Source: Rhodopseudomonas sp. (GTDB lineage: Bacteria > Pseudomonadota > Alphaproteobacteria > Rhizobiales > Xanthobacteraceae). Taken from it: a stretch of 64,000 bases of DNA. This document shows positions 1-7,932 of this stretch, one piece after another. Made by a program: the position numbers and the translations under genes. The stretch lies in assembly GCA_016124795.1 (NCBI GenBank), contig WGNB01000018.1, forward strand, positions 62,001 to 126,000, read 5' to 3'. A model generated the notes under the pieces. The model did not search any database. It was not told where the DNA came from and saw only the letters and a program-made list of their open reading frames with translations. Each line of letters opens with the position of its first letter. Positions within the stretch are counted from its first letter, which is position 1.

Positions 1-419
1 TCGACCTTGGTCACCTGCGCCGATTTCCGCTTATCGGCCGCGGTACGGTAGCGCTCAATCACGCGCGGCTTTTCATCGACATAGCGCCGGGTCTCGATCA
101 CGATTGGCGGTTCGTGAACGACATTAACGCGCGCATGAGACCGGCGTCGCTCAGCATGATAACGGTGGGCGCTGGCTTCGCCGGCATAGGGCCGCATGTC
201 CAGGTAACGTGGCGGCTCGGACAGCCGATAAGGATAGAGCGGCGGCGGGGTTTGCGCGGTGCCGGCGCCAAAGACTTGCGCGCGCACGTTGCCGCCCGAA
301 AGCACCGCACCAACTGACAAAACGGCACACGCCAGAGCAGCAACAGACCGCCCGGCTCGGTAGGCCCCCCGGGACCGGCGGCAGACATTGCCGAAAAATA
401 CGGCCAATTCAAAATTCAT
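1..419 (-). CDS. Putative exported protein, cut by window edge
   Basis: An open frame starts at an ATG at 417-419 and runs to the left edge without a stop, so only the first ~139 codons are visible. The N-terminus has an arginine-rich stretch, then a hydrophobic run (about residues 26-42, SVAALACAVLSVGAVLSG) ending at a plausible signal-peptidase site (NVRAQ). The rest is rich in Pro, Arg and Tyr. Its start overlaps the stop of the upstream gene as ATGA, which suggests translational coupling. I do not recognise a family. A shorter in-frame-shifted reading (98-412) is considered a shadow because of the coupled start. Confidence 0.6.
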   Translation of the reverse strand, partial: MNFELAVFFGNVCRRSRGAYRAGRSVAALACAVLSVGAVLSGGNVRAQVFGAGTAQTPPPLYPYRLSEPPRYLDMRPYAGEASAHRYHAERRRSHARVNVVHEPPIVIETRRYVDEKPRVIERYRTAADKRKSAQVTKV

Positions 420-862
420 TTCAGAGGCTCACCGTAAGGCGACGCATCGCCATAGCGTGGATCGACGTAACGCGGGTCGACATAACGCGGACCGCTGTCG
501 CGAAGCACGGCTTTCGGCAACGGTTCCAACGGCACCGGATCCGGCGATGTCGACCATTCGTGATAATAGGTTTCCGCCGGCTTCAGCGGCCGGCGCGGCG
601 CATTCAATCGCTCAAGACGACCGACCTTCGGCTTCTTGCCGGTAAACGGATAATAATGATGACCGTGCCAGGGCTCGCGCCAGTACGACCGCACATAGAC
701 GCCGGGCTGATCGTCATAAACATAAACCTGAGGCGCGCGCACACCACCTTGCGAATAAACCGCAACGCGAGGCGCCCAGCCCGTCGGCATATCGGCGGCC
801 TGCGCCGGATTGAAGCCGAATACACCAACCGCAAAACATGCCAACGACAACAGGATGCGCAT
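416..862 (-). CDS. Hypothetical exported protein
   Basis: About 148 residues. The chosen ATG is preceded by AAAGG at 7 nt spacing and begins a clear signal peptide (MRILLSLACFAVGVFGFNPAQA, cleavage likely after AQA). The mature part is Tyr/Pro/Arg-rich with a short repeat YVDPRYVDPRYGD near the C-terminus and no motif I recognise. Upstream in-frame ATGs at 877 and 922 are possible but would bury the signal peptide. Stop overlaps the start of the next gene (ATGA), so the two probably form one operon encoding envelope proteins. Confidence 0.65.
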   Translation of the reverse strand: MRILLSLACFAVGVFGFNPAQAADMPTGWAPRVAVYSQGGVRAPQVYVYDDQPGVYVRSYWREPWHGHHYYPFTGKKPKVGRLERLNAPRRPLKPAETYYHEWSTSPDPVPLEPLPKAVLRDSGPRYVDPRYVDPRYGDASPYGEPLK

Positions 863-1106
863 TCGCGGGCCTTTCATATCCGCAGCGCCTGTCGCAAAAA
901 CTGCAACCGCTGCCCGAGTCAATTCGCAACGAAAATCGCGAACCGATTGGCTTGCATTTTATACGATGACTTTACGGAACGGGGTCCAATCGTCGGGTAA
1001 CATTAATTGGGCTTGCGGCGCGCCTTGCCATCGAATAGCCAGCATCGTCGACCATCTTTCCACCGCACTTTCGATCGCACGCCTGCCTTGTTAAAGTTAA
1101 TCCGCC

Positions 1107-1394
1107 ATGTCGAACGAACCCAACTCCGGCGTCGCCGTTAATGGCACGGCCAAAGCGAAGCCGGCGCGCGACGAATTCCGGCAACGCTATGCCGAAATCG
1201 AAATGCGCCGTGTCGAATTAATCGACAGACTGCGCCGGCTCAGCGCCAGGACGCAGGCCCATCCCGGCCATAAACGCGCGCTGACCCTGCTCAACGAGAC
1301 ATTTCGGAAATCGAAACTGGCGCAGCGCCTGGCGGTGCTACAGGCCGCGGCCTGGCTGATCGATATCCTGGAGCGGCTGGCGACATCGTTGTGA
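1107..1394 (+). CDS. Small hypothetical protein
   Basis: 95 residues, strongly helical and charged, with no transmembrane segment or signal peptide. The central part (RDEFRQRYAEIEMRRVELIDRL) looks amphipathic. No family is recognised. It stands alone between the divergent exported-protein pair and the transporter. A ~270-bp gap to the transporter start holds no other convincing frame and presumably the transporter promoter. Confidence 0.55.
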   Translation: MSNEPNSGVAVNGTAKAKPARDEFRQRYAEIEMRRVELIDRLRRLSARTQAHPGHKRALTLLNETFRKSKLAQRLAVLQAAAWLIDILERLATSL

Positions 1395-1668
1395 ACCGGC
1401 GCGTATCTTTCCCGTAATAAAGATGGCAGAAGCCATATCTTCAGGGTCAAAATGGAACTCTGAACACGCCGCGTAAAATCGTCGTTTTTCGAATATCGAC
1501 ATAGACTTAGACCGACGTCGTTAGACTTATGATACTTTCGGTTTAAGACCTCCGCTCCCCTGACGCGAGTTCCCCGTCGGCGTAACGATATTGCGGGGGC
1601 GGCGAAGACGACAAAAACGATAACGACGAAGGCTGCCCCGCAACAACAAGACAAACGGGGAAACGCCT

Positions 1669-3297
1669 ATGACAACCACTACCGCAGCCGACATTCCGGC
1701 CCGCGGGATGACCTCCGAACAGCGAATGGTCATCTTCGCATCGTCGCTCGGCACCGTATTCGAATGGTATGACTTCTACATCTACGGAACGCTCGGCGCG
1801 TTCCTGGCCAAGTACTTCTTCTCCAACGTGCCGCCCAATGTCGGCTTCATTTTCGCGCTGCTCGCCTTCGCCGCCGGCTTTGCGGTGCGCCCGTTCGGCG
1901 CGCTGATCTTCGGGCGTCTCGGCGACACCATCGGCCGCAAATACACCTTCCTCGTGACCATGTCGCTGATGGGCGTCGGCACCTTCTTCATCGGCGTGCT
2001 GCCGGGTTACGCCAGCTGGGGCATCGTCGCGCCGATCGTGCTGATCGCGTTGCGTCTGGTGCAGGGCCTGGCGCTGGGCGGCGAATATGGCGGCGCGGCG
2101 ATCTATGTCGCCGAGCACGCGCCGAAGACCAAGCGCGGTTATTATACCTCGTGGATCCAGACCACCGCGACGCTCGGCCTGTTCATGGCGCTGCTGCTGA
2201 TCCTCGGTATCCGCACCGCTATGGGCGAAGCCGCCTTCAGCGATTGGGGCTGGCGCATTCCGTTCCTGCTGTCGGCGGTGTTGCTGATGGTGTCGATCTG
2301 GATCCGGCTCAAGCTGCAAGAGTCGCCGCTGTTCCAGAAGATGGTCGACGAAGGCAAGCAATCCAAGCGCCCGCTCGGCGAAGCCTTCGGCCAGTGGAAC
2401 AACGCCAAGATTGCGATCGCCGCGCTGTTCGGCGCCACCGCCGGCGAAGCCGTGGTCTGGTATGGCGGACAGTTCTACGCGCTGTTCTTCCTGACCCAGA
2501 CCTTGAAGGTGCCGAGCGTGACGGCCTGGATCATGATCGTGATCGCGCTCGCGATCGGCACGCCGGGCTTCATTCTGTTCGGCTGGCTATCCGACAGGAT
2601 CGGCCGCAAGCCGATCATGATGGCGGGCTTCGCGCTGGCGGTCATAACTTATTTCCCGATCTTCCAGGGCATTACCCACTTCGCCAATCCGAAGCTGGAG
2701 CACGCGCTGTCCGCCGCGCCGGTGGTCGTCACCGCCGACCCGAGCCAGTGCTCGTTCCAGTTCAAGGCGACCGGTACCGAGAAGTTCACCACGCCCTGCG
2801 ACGTCATCAAGTCGACGCTGGTCAATCTCTCGGTGAACTACGAGAACGTCAAAGCGCCGGCCGGTACCAAGGCCAGCGTCAAGATCGGCGATACGCTCTT
2901 GACCGCCGACACCGCCGGCCTGCCCGCGGCCATCACTGCCGCGGTCAAGGCGCATGGCTATCCGGCCAGCGCCAACCCGGCCGACATCAACTATCCGATG
3001 ACGGTCATCCTGCTCGCCATTCTGGTGATCTACGTCACCATGGTGTACGGCCCGATCGCCGCCTGGCTGGTTGAACTGTTCCCGACCCGGATCCGCTACT
3101 CCGGCCTGTCGCTGCCCTATCATATCGGTAACGGCTGGTTCGGCGGCTTCCTGCCGGCGACCGTGTTCGCGATCGTGGCGGCGACCGGCAATATCTATTC
3201 CGGCCTCTGGTATCCGATCTGCGTGGCGGCGATGAGCTTCGTCGTGGCGCTGATCTTCCTGCCCGAGACCAAGGATCGCGATATCGGCCATCTCTGA
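1669..3297 (+). CDS. MFS transporter, metabolite:H+ symporter (MHS) type
   Basis: 542 residues, polytopic. It starts with the MHS-style segment FASSLGTVFEWYDFYIYGTL and carries the MFS loop 2-3 motif as GRLGDTIGRKYTF near residue 90, a second copy (GWLSDRIGRKPIM) near residue 305, and RLVQGLALGGEYGGA in TM4-5. These point to a proton-coupled importer of small organic acids, betaines or similar; the substrate cannot be read from the sequence. A ~110-residue insertion (about 335-445) with two Cys separates late helices and is probably periplasmic. GGGGAAA precedes the ATG. The gene ends before two hairpins, then the tRNA. Confidence 0.85.
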   Translation: MTTTTAADIPARGMTSEQRMVIFASSLGTVFEWYDFYIYGTLGAFLAKYFFSNVPPNVGFIFALLAFAAGFAVRPFGALIFGRLGDTIGRKYTFLVTMSLMGVGTFFIGVLPGYASWGIVAPIVLIALRLVQGLALGGEYGGAAIYVAEHAPKTKRGYYTSWIQTTATLGLFMALLLILGIRTAMGEAAFSDWGWRIPFLLSAVLLMVSIWIRLKLQESPLFQKMVDEGKQSKRPLGEAFGQWNNAKIAIAALFGATAGEAVVWYGGQFYALFFLTQTLKVPSVTAWIMIVIALAIGTPGFILFGWLSDRIGRKPIMMAGFALAVITYFPIFQGITHFANPKLEHALSAAPVVVTADPSQCSFQFKATGTEKFTTPCDVIKSTLVNLSVNYENVKAPAGTKASVKIGDTLLTADTAGLPAAITAAVKAHGYPASANPADINYPMTVILLAILVIYVTMVYGPIAAWLVELFPTRIRYSGLSLPYHIGNGWFGGFLPATVFAIVAATGNIYSGLWYPICVAAMSFVVALIFLPETKDRDIGHL

Positions 3298-3304
3298 GGC
3301 GCAT

Positions 3305-3336
3305 CCGGGCGGCCGCAACCCTTGACGGCCGCCCGG
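3305..3336 (+). repeat. Perfect stem-loop after the transporter
   Basis: CCGGGCGGCCG pairs with CGGCCGCCCGG around a 10-nt loop, starting 8 bp after the transporter stop. There is no U-run, so it may protect the 3' end or act jointly with the next hairpin. Confidence 0.6.
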
Positions 3337-3354
3337 AAGATCTATCGCCAACAG

Positions 3355-3380
3355 GCCCCGCGGCGGTGCCGCGGGGCTTT
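3355..3380 (+). terminator. Rho-independent-like terminator
   Basis: GCCCCGCGGC / GCCGCGGGGC, a 10-bp perfect stem with a 3-nt loop followed by TTTACTT. It separates the transporter from tRNA-Thr. Confidence 0.75.
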
Positions 3381-3460
3381 ACTTGAACGAAATCAATGCC
3401 ACAACGTGACAAAACAGGTGCTTGTGGCGAACCGGCGACGCTGATAGCTCTCTGACCACA

Positions 3461-3535
3461 GCCGGATTAGCTCAGCGGTAGAGCAGCGGTTTTGTAAACC
3501 GAAGGTCGGGAGTTCAATCCTCTCATCCGGCACCA
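3461..3535 (+). tRNA. tRNA-Thr (anticodon TGT)
   Basis: Full cloverleaf: acceptor GCCGGAT/ATCCGGC, D-arm GCTC..GAGC, anticodon loop TTTGTAA (TGT), T-arm GGGAG/CTCTC around TTCAATC, and encoded CCA. The 3' 49 nt lie within the phage attachment repeat. The 3' half was therefore probably supplied by the phage and restores a functional gene. Compared with the displaced copy at attR, one T-stem pair is A-T here and G-C there. Confidence 0.95.
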
Positions 3536-3536
3536 C
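3487..3536 (+). repeat. attL core (tRNA 3' part)
   Basis: 50 bp from the anticodon stem to just after CCA, matching 62732-62781 except for two positions (A>G and T>C) that pair with each other in the T-stem. Strand exchange presumably happens in the identical left 24 bp covering the anticodon loop. Confidence 0.92.
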
Positions 3537-3605
3537 AAATCAAGCACTTAGCTATGATTTCGGACCGCGCCAACCGCGCAAAACGCGGGCAGAATCGGTT
3601 CGCGA

Positions 3606-3625
3606 GGGCACAAAAAGGGACACAG
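3606..3625 (+). promoter_or_regulatory. Putative integrase arm site (attL side)
   Basis: GGGCACAAAAAGGGACACAG is repeated exactly and in the same orientation at 62642-62661. In the circular phage the two copies would flank the attachment core symmetrically at about 70 bp. That is the layout of arm-type integrase binding sites. Confidence 0.7.
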
Positions 3626-3680
3626 CGCCCGCCCCCCAATCTGCCGAAAGTTCATCATCCGTTCACAGGGAGATTTCGGC

Positions 3681-4181
3681 ATGAACCTGCCCGATATCGC
3701 TATTTCCGTCCGTCAGCCGTGGGCCTGGGCGCTCATCTTCGCCGGCAAGGATATGGAAAACCGTTCACACGGTGCCATCCGTATGATGACGAGGATGGCT
3801 CCGCTCATCGGCCGCAAAGCGATCCACGCCAGCAAAGGCATGACGCGGGACGAATACGAGAGCGCTCGAGACTTCATGGCGTCGATCGGCATCCAGGTTC
3901 CTCATCCGGGCCATCTTGCGCGCGGCGGCATCATCGGCTCCGTCGAGATTGTCGGCACGGTGAAGGCCAGCGACAAGCCGCAGAGCGATTGGTTCTTCGG
4001 CCCCGGCGCGCTGGTGTGCGCCAACCCCGAACATTGCCGGTTCATCCCCAGCGTCGGCGCGTTGGGCCTTTTCAAATGGACCGAGGCTGATCTTTCAATC
4101 GTGCCGACGCCCGCCCGCTGGATGCTGCCAGTTGAGGCGCCCTCGCCCGCGCGCAATGCCGACCTGCCGATGGGCTTCTAA
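3681..4181 (+). CDS. ASCH-domain protein
   Basis: 166 residues. The N-terminal ISVRQPWAWALIFAGKDMENR matches the ASCH/YTH-like beta-barrel family start, and a following GKDMENR..HGAIRMM and GGIIGSVEIVGTV segment fits the barrel. ASCH domains bind nucleic acid or modified nucleosides; here the function is unknown. An AGGGAGATTTCGGC leader sets the start. It is the first gene of a rightward group placed just inside attL, opposite to the late operon, and its stop overlaps the next start (TAATG). This position is typical of lysogenic cargo genes. Confidence 0.75.
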   Translation: MNLPDIAISVRQPWAWALIFAGKDMENRSHGAIRMMTRMAPLIGRKAIHASKGMTRDEYESARDFMASIGIQVPHPGHLARGGIIGSVEIVGTVKASDKPQSDWFFGPGALVCANPEHCRFIPSVGALGLFKWTEADLSIVPTPARWMLPVEAPSPARNADLPMGF

Positions 4182-4819
4182 TGCCGATCTCTCCCGACCG
4201 CATGAAGCTTTACCCCGGCGGCTCGACGCGCTCGCCCGAGTGGAAGGCGATCCGCGCCTTCATCCTATTCCGCGCAGGCAATCGCTGCGAAGGCACGCCG
4301 CAGTTTCCGTTCTGCCGGATGCACAACGGCGAAACAAATCCGCTGACGGGCTCGCGGGTGGTGCTCACCATCATGCACATGAACCATGACGAGTCGGATT
4401 GCAGCGAAAACAACCTGCGCGCCGGCTGCCAAAAATGCCACAATAGCTGGGACGCGAAACACCGCGCCGTCAATGCCGCGATCACGCGGGCGAGGAAGGT
4501 CGGTCAAGACGACCTGTACGCCGGCCAGGAGCCGGTACAGCCCGTTGCGAAGCCAGACCCATCGTCATGGCCGCGTGGCGCGATGTGCGGCTCCTGCGCC
4601 GGCCGCAAGGGCACTGAGGCCAACTGCTCGCCCGAGACGATGGCGACGTTGCGTGAGTGCATCGAGTCCGGTGAGCCATTCTACTGCCACGACAGCGTTG
4701 CGGTCCTCGATCCAATAGGCGGCACGACCGATCGCCACGGAAACCGATACCGCACGCTGCCGTTCGAGCGTTGGCGCCTATGCCGGGCTTGGATGAACGC
4801 GCAACAGAGGGAGGGCTGA
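4181..4819 (+). CDS. HNH-like endonuclease / zinc-binding protein
   Basis: 212 residues. The N-terminal half resembles an HNH nuclease: W-x2-IR-x5-RAGNRCEG, then VVLTIMHMNHDESDCSENNLRAGCQKCHNSWDAKHR (residues ~60-95), with His, Asn and the paired Cys in the expected places. The C-terminal half is different, with several Cys (CGSCAGRKG..C..) and a CxxxxExGEPFYCHD stretch that could bind metal. The start overlaps the ASCH gene stop, so both are co-translated. The target DNA is unknown. Confidence 0.7.
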   Translation: MPISPDRMKLYPGGSTRSPEWKAIRAFILFRAGNRCEGTPQFPFCRMHNGETNPLTGSRVVLTIMHMNHDESDCSENNLRAGCQKCHNSWDAKHRAVNAAITRARKVGQDDLYAGQEPVQPVAKPDPSSWPRGAMCGSCAGRKGTEANCSPETMATLRECIESGEPFYCHDSVAVLDPIGGTTDRHGNRYRTLPFERWRLCRAWMNAQQREG

Positions 4820-5052
4820 TGCCCCAACCGAAAACTATTCAAGCCGTTAAGGCGCTCGGGCACTGCTTGCGCGCCGATCATCTGACATTCCATGGCGTGT
4901 CGTCCGAGAATGTCTGTCTGGCAGCCGTCACCGACCTTGAGCGCCTATATGCGGCACTGGCGCGCATTGAGGTGATCGCACGCGGCAACACCGACCATGA
5001 CGCTTGCCGTGTCATTCACGAGATCGCCAAAGAACAGCTTTTGAGCAAATAG
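4819..5052 (+). CDS. Small hypothetical protein
   Basis: 77 residues from the ATG that overlaps the stop of the HNH gene (TGATG). An upstream ATG at 4771 is less likely because it lies inside that gene. The product is helical, with no signal peptide or recognised motif. It is part of the left-end accessory group. Confidence 0.6.
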   Translation: MPQPKTIQAVKALGHCLRADHLTFHGVSSENVCLAAVTDLERLYAALARIEVIARGNTDHDACRVIHEIAKEQLLSK

Positions 5053-5072
5053 AAATCTGCTAATGGTGCGGG

Positions 5073-5288
5073 ATGGGCACGAATCGACGATACGCCAATG
5101 TGGCGATGTACACCCACACCTATCGGGTGGAAGTGGAGACGCCCGGCGCGAAGCCGGGCATCATCTTCTCATCGGATGATTTCGAGCAAGCCGATGCTGC
5201 ATTTAGGGCTGCCGTAGCCGAAAGGCAGGCCGGAACAATTTACCTGTTGAACCGCGCCCGCATCCTTAAAAAGGCCGAGCCGGCTTAG
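5073..5288 (+). CDS. Small hypothetical protein
   Basis: 71 residues: an N-terminal beta-like stretch (YTHTYRVEVETPGAKPGIIFSS) and a helical middle. No family is recognised. It is the last gene of the left-end rightward group and converges with the exported peptidase gene; the two stops overlap by 4 bp. Confidence 0.55.
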   Translation: MGTNRRYANVAMYTHTYRVEVETPGAKPGIIFSSDDFEQADAAFRAAVAERQAGTIYLLNRARILKKAEPA

Positions 5289-5896
5289 CGCGCTGCCGCG
5301 ACCCTTGCGCCTGATCGGCCGCTATCGATATGGCCACAGTCAGGCCCGCGCCGGCCATGGAAACTGCACCCGTCGCGCAAGCCCCATTTCCGCGCCAGAT
5401 CGGCGACATGGTGCATTACCCGCACCGTCTTACCCCATCCGTATTGCGCGAAGTCGCAGGCGCGAGCGCGCTTATGCAGGGAATGCGGGACATGGCTATG
5501 GCTCAGTGAGAAGCAATGAACCCGGCCGCGGAACCCACGCGCGACCACATCGCGAATAAACCCCTTCATTTGCGGAGCCAGAGCACAATCAATGAAGATC
5601 GGCCCGGCCGCTGTGTTGGGATGGCAATAGCCTCGCTCAACGGCGATCACGCTTTCGCTCCGGCGCATTGGGTTGCCGTTAGGGTCCGGGGCGATAGGAG
5701 AGCGCTGGGCGCGCCGCGCGGCCCGGCGGCAATGCCGCTGCCCTATTTTGCTGGCGGCGCAACGCTGCGCCACGACAGCCTGCGTACAGCGCCCGTTATT
5801 GTCGCAGGTAAGCGGCGCGGCTTGATGAACTTGGGCCTGCGCCGGCACCGCAGCGGCCATCAAGACCGCGACCGTAACCAAAAAGGCTTTAATCAA
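5285..5896 (-). CDS. Exported Cys-rich M15-like peptidase, lysis cassette
   Basis: 203 residues with a TTG start, chosen because GGAG lies 7 nt upstream and the frame then opens with a signal peptide (MIKAFLVTVAVLMAAAVPAQA). About a dozen Cys follow. The segment HSLHKRARACDFA resembles the SxHxxGxAxD metal motif of M15/VanY-like D,D-peptidases, and CGHID near the end could give the third ligand. That would make it a secreted zinc peptidase cutting peptide stems. It is last in the lysis gene row after endolysin and holin. The fold assignment is inferred from motifs only. Confidence 0.6.
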   Translation of the reverse strand: MIKAFLVTVAVLMAAAVPAQAQVHQAAPLTCDNNGRCTQAVVAQRCAASKIGQRHCRRAARRAQRSPIAPDPNGNPMRRSESVIAVERGYCHPNTAAGPIFIDCALAPQMKGFIRDVVARGFRGRVHCFSLSHSHVPHSLHKRARACDFAQYGWGKTVRVMHHVADLARKWGLRDGCSFHGRRGPDCGHIDSGRSGARVAAAR

Positions 5897-6071
5897 GTTC
5901 TCGCTCCTTCATCCGGCGCAGCGATTCCGCCGCGGTTTCAATGACCCTGAGAAGTTGGGCCTCGGTGAGCGCCCACGTTTGCCGCTTGCCGTCCGCGACG
6001 ACGCAAAGCGTGGCCGCGGCACCACCTCGCTGCGCGAGGATGATCGCGCTATCGGGCGGGCTTTGTCGCAA
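5889..6071 (-). CDS. Small hypothetical protein in lysis cassette
   Basis: 60 residues from a TTG start that overlaps the preceding gene by 23 nt. The stop overlaps the peptidase start by 8 nt, and its last codons carry the peptidase ribosome site (AAGGAGCGAG). It has a hydrophobic beta-rich middle and a helical C-terminus (TEAQLLRVIETAAESLRRMKERELD). No transmembrane segment or family is recognised. Confidence 0.5.
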   Translation of the reverse strand: MRQSPPDSAIILAQRGGAAATLCVVADGKRQTWALTEAQLLRVIETAAESLRRMKERELD

Positions 6072-6522
6072 CTTGGCTTGCGATGTTTCGAAAAACTGAA
6101 TCGAGTTGCGTCGTCAGCCGGTCGATTGCCGTTGTCAGTCGTTTTTCGCTGTCGGTAGAGCGCTTTTCGCTCTCGGCATTGGACCGCGCCTGCCGTTCCT
6201 CGGCCGCCACCTGCGCCGCCGTCAACCGCTTCTCGATGGCGGTCACAGCTTCATAGGAAGCGAATTTTTCAAGGGCCATCTCCCGATAAAGCGAGAGCGC
6301 CTGCGATTCGGCAGACAAAGACAGTCGAAAGTCTTTTGCATCGCTCTCCCGAGCCGCGCGGAGGTCTTTCATGCTGTTTTCGAGTTCGGCGATCTCGCGC
6401 TCGTGGTCTTCGGTCTTTGCGAGCTTGCCGCCGATCATCAGCCAGAAGCCGGCGAAAGTTGCCAACGACGCCAAGACGCCCGCCACGCCGCCGATGACTG
6501 CAAGCAAAGCCTCTGCCGGCAT
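6049..6522 (-). CDS. Membrane-anchored coiled-coil protein, lysis cassette
   Basis: 157 residues. The start is the ATG preceded by AGGGG at 6 nt. One N-terminal membrane helix (about residues 5-29, LLAVIGGVAGVLASLATFAG) is followed by ~115 residues of charged heptad-like coiled coil. This topology fits an i-spanin-like or holin-accessory protein; no lipoprotein partner is evident. It sits directly after the 3-TM holin gene with an 8-nt gap. Confidence 0.6.
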   Translation of the reverse strand: MPAEALLAVIGGVAGVLASLATFAGFWLMIGGKLAKTEDHEREIAELENSMKDLRAARESDAKDFRLSLSAESQALSLYREMALEKFASYEAVTAIEKRLTAAQVAAEERQARSNAESEKRSTDSEKRLTTAIDRLTTQLDSVFRNIASQVATKPAR

Positions 6523-6530
6523 GTCTGCCC

Positions 6531-7043
6531 CTATTTCTTGGCGAAGATGCCGGCGAGCGACTTGGTATCGATGCATTGCAGCTTGTCGTAGGAGCGGACG
6601 ACGGCGAGCCCGAGCATGCCGGTCAGCAGCGTCATAAGCTGGCTGATATCAAGCGGAGGCGGAGCCGCGATTTTCGAGATATCCGAAATCCAGACGAGGA
6701 ACGGGAACAGCGCGAATTGATAGGCGAGACCCACCACGCAAATCCAGCCGACAGCCGGCCGCCAGCCGGCGACAAAGAAGAACGGGCTGGCCGCTTCGGC
6801 GGTATTCGTTGCGGCCTGTGCCTTGTCCGATCCCGCCAGCGCGCCGAGCACGGTCTTGAACGCATCGAGCTTCGCCGCCTCGGCCGCGGCGATCTGTGTC
6901 GGGTCCGTGGTCCCAAAAATGCTGCCGGCCACATCGACGATCTTCTTCGCGACCGCGCCGGCGTTGTCGCCGGCCAATGCGCCGATCAAGCTTGGGACCT
7001 GCTTGAGCGCAAACCCGATGAGCGGCGACGCAAGCGCTTCCAT
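6531..7043 (-). CDS. Holin of the 3-TM (GTA holin-like) family
   Basis: 170 residues. After an amphipathic Ala-rich N-terminal half it has hydrophobic helices around 87-118 (FFFVAGWRPAVGWICVVGLA, then FALFPFLVW) and 133-150 (LMTLLTGMLGLAVVRSYDKL). The W-R-P-x-V-G-W-x-C motif is typical of the GTA_holin_3TM family. It would form the inner-membrane lesion that lets the endolysin out. It follows the GH108 endolysin by 12 nt. Confidence 0.8.
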   Translation of the reverse strand: MEALASPLIGFALKQVPSLIGALAGDNAGAVAKKIVDVAGSIFGTTDPTQIAAAEAAKLDAFKTVLGALAGSDKAQAATNTAEAASPFFFVAGWRPAVGWICVVGLAYQFALFPFLVWISDISKIAAPPPLDISQLMTLLTGMLGLAVVRSYDKLQCIDTKSLAGIFAKK

Positions 7044-7055
7044 GTTGATTCTCCG

Positions 7056-7853
7056 TTATTCCGCCGGGGCCACAGGCTTCGCGGCGGCGAGCGCTGCGTC
7101 GAGCAGCGGGCGAGTTTGGGGGCCAATGATGCCGTCGACCTTGAGGCCGCCGGCGCGTTGGAATGCCTCGACAGTCTTGGGGCCAAGATCGCCGTCGATC
7201 GCGCCTGGGTCGAAGCCGCTATCGGCGAGTTGCTGTTGGAGCGCACGGATGCGCGAGAATTTATCGGGGTCGATGGCTCGGCCCGGAGCGGGCACGATCG
7301 AACCGCTGCCGATGACAGGCAGATCGGAGGCGATCGATATCCCGTAAGTTTTGACCTCACGCACGCGGCGCTCCCAGCCTTTGCCGAAGACCGACCAAGT
7401 GCGCAGGGATTCGAGGAAGCGCAGACGCTCGTCGCACAGCGCCCGCACCACTTCCACGGCGGGCAGCGCATTGACCGCAGCGATCACCTCATCGGTGACG
7501 CGCGACGTATTGTCAGGAAGGTGAGCGATACGGCGCAGCACAACGCCTGATCGGCCAATACCGGAGTTGATGCCGTAATCGAAAGCGGCGTATCCGACGC
7601 CGGGCTCCAACTCGCCGCAGCGCATCGCATCCCAATATTTGGCGCGATAGATGCGGATCGCTTCCTCGACCTGCATCGCGCGCACGTCGTCGGCCGTGGC
7701 GCCCGGCTTCACGTATTTGCGATAGTCGTAAATCGTGATGCCGAAATTCGTCGGCCCGCCGGGATCGGCAGGGTGGTTGGTGTAACCGCCCTCATGGAGC
7801 AGCACCCGCTTAACAGCGCCGTTGCAGCGCTCTTGTTCGGTCAGGATTACCAT
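7056..7853 (-). CDS. GH108 endolysin with peptidoglycan-binding domain
   Basis: 265 residues. The N-terminal HEGGYTNHPADPGGPTNFGIT (near residue 17) is the GH108 muramidase signature with its catalytic Glu. A helical domain follows, then a C-terminal PG_binding_1 repeat (about 195-255: ALQQQLADSGFDPGAIDGDLGPKT). It cleaves the glycan of host murein. There is no signal peptide, so release depends on the holin. The gene is preceded by one copy of the phage leader element, whose 9-bp inverted repeat brackets the ribosome site. Confidence 0.88.
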   Translation of the reverse strand: MVILTEQERCNGAVKRVLLHEGGYTNHPADPGGPTNFGITIYDYRKYVKPGATADDVRAMQVEEAIRIYRAKYWDAMRCGELEPGVGYAAFDYGINSGIGRSGVVLRRIAHLPDNTSRVTDEVIAAVNALPAVEVVRALCDERLRFLESLRTWSVFGKGWERRVREVKTYGISIASDLPVIGSGSIVPAPGRAIDPDKFSRIRALQQQLADSGFDPGAIDGDLGPKTVEAFQRAGGLKVDGIIGPQTRPLLDAALAAAKPVAPAE

Positions 7854-7878
7854 GGGTAAGACGTGCTCCGGCTGTGGA

Positions 7879-7896
7879 GCCGCACGTCTTGCGCGG
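7879..7896 (-). promoter_or_regulatory. Leader element copy 1 (endolysin)
   Basis: Minus-strand CCGCGCAAGACGTGCGGC, 26-43 nt before the endolysin ATG. AAGACGTGC is fully complementary to GCACGTCTT lying 6 nt before the ATG, with an inner GGCT/AGCC pairing, so a stable RNA hairpin spanning the GGAG is predicted. Confidence 0.75.
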
Positions 7897-7932
7897 TGTT
7901 GGAATTCTCAATCTATACCGCAGGAATCGGCC

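Noticed and set aside
209-1000. A 263-codon rightward frame.
   Set aside because: It lies opposite two coupled leftward genes with signal peptides and is typical high-GC antisense.
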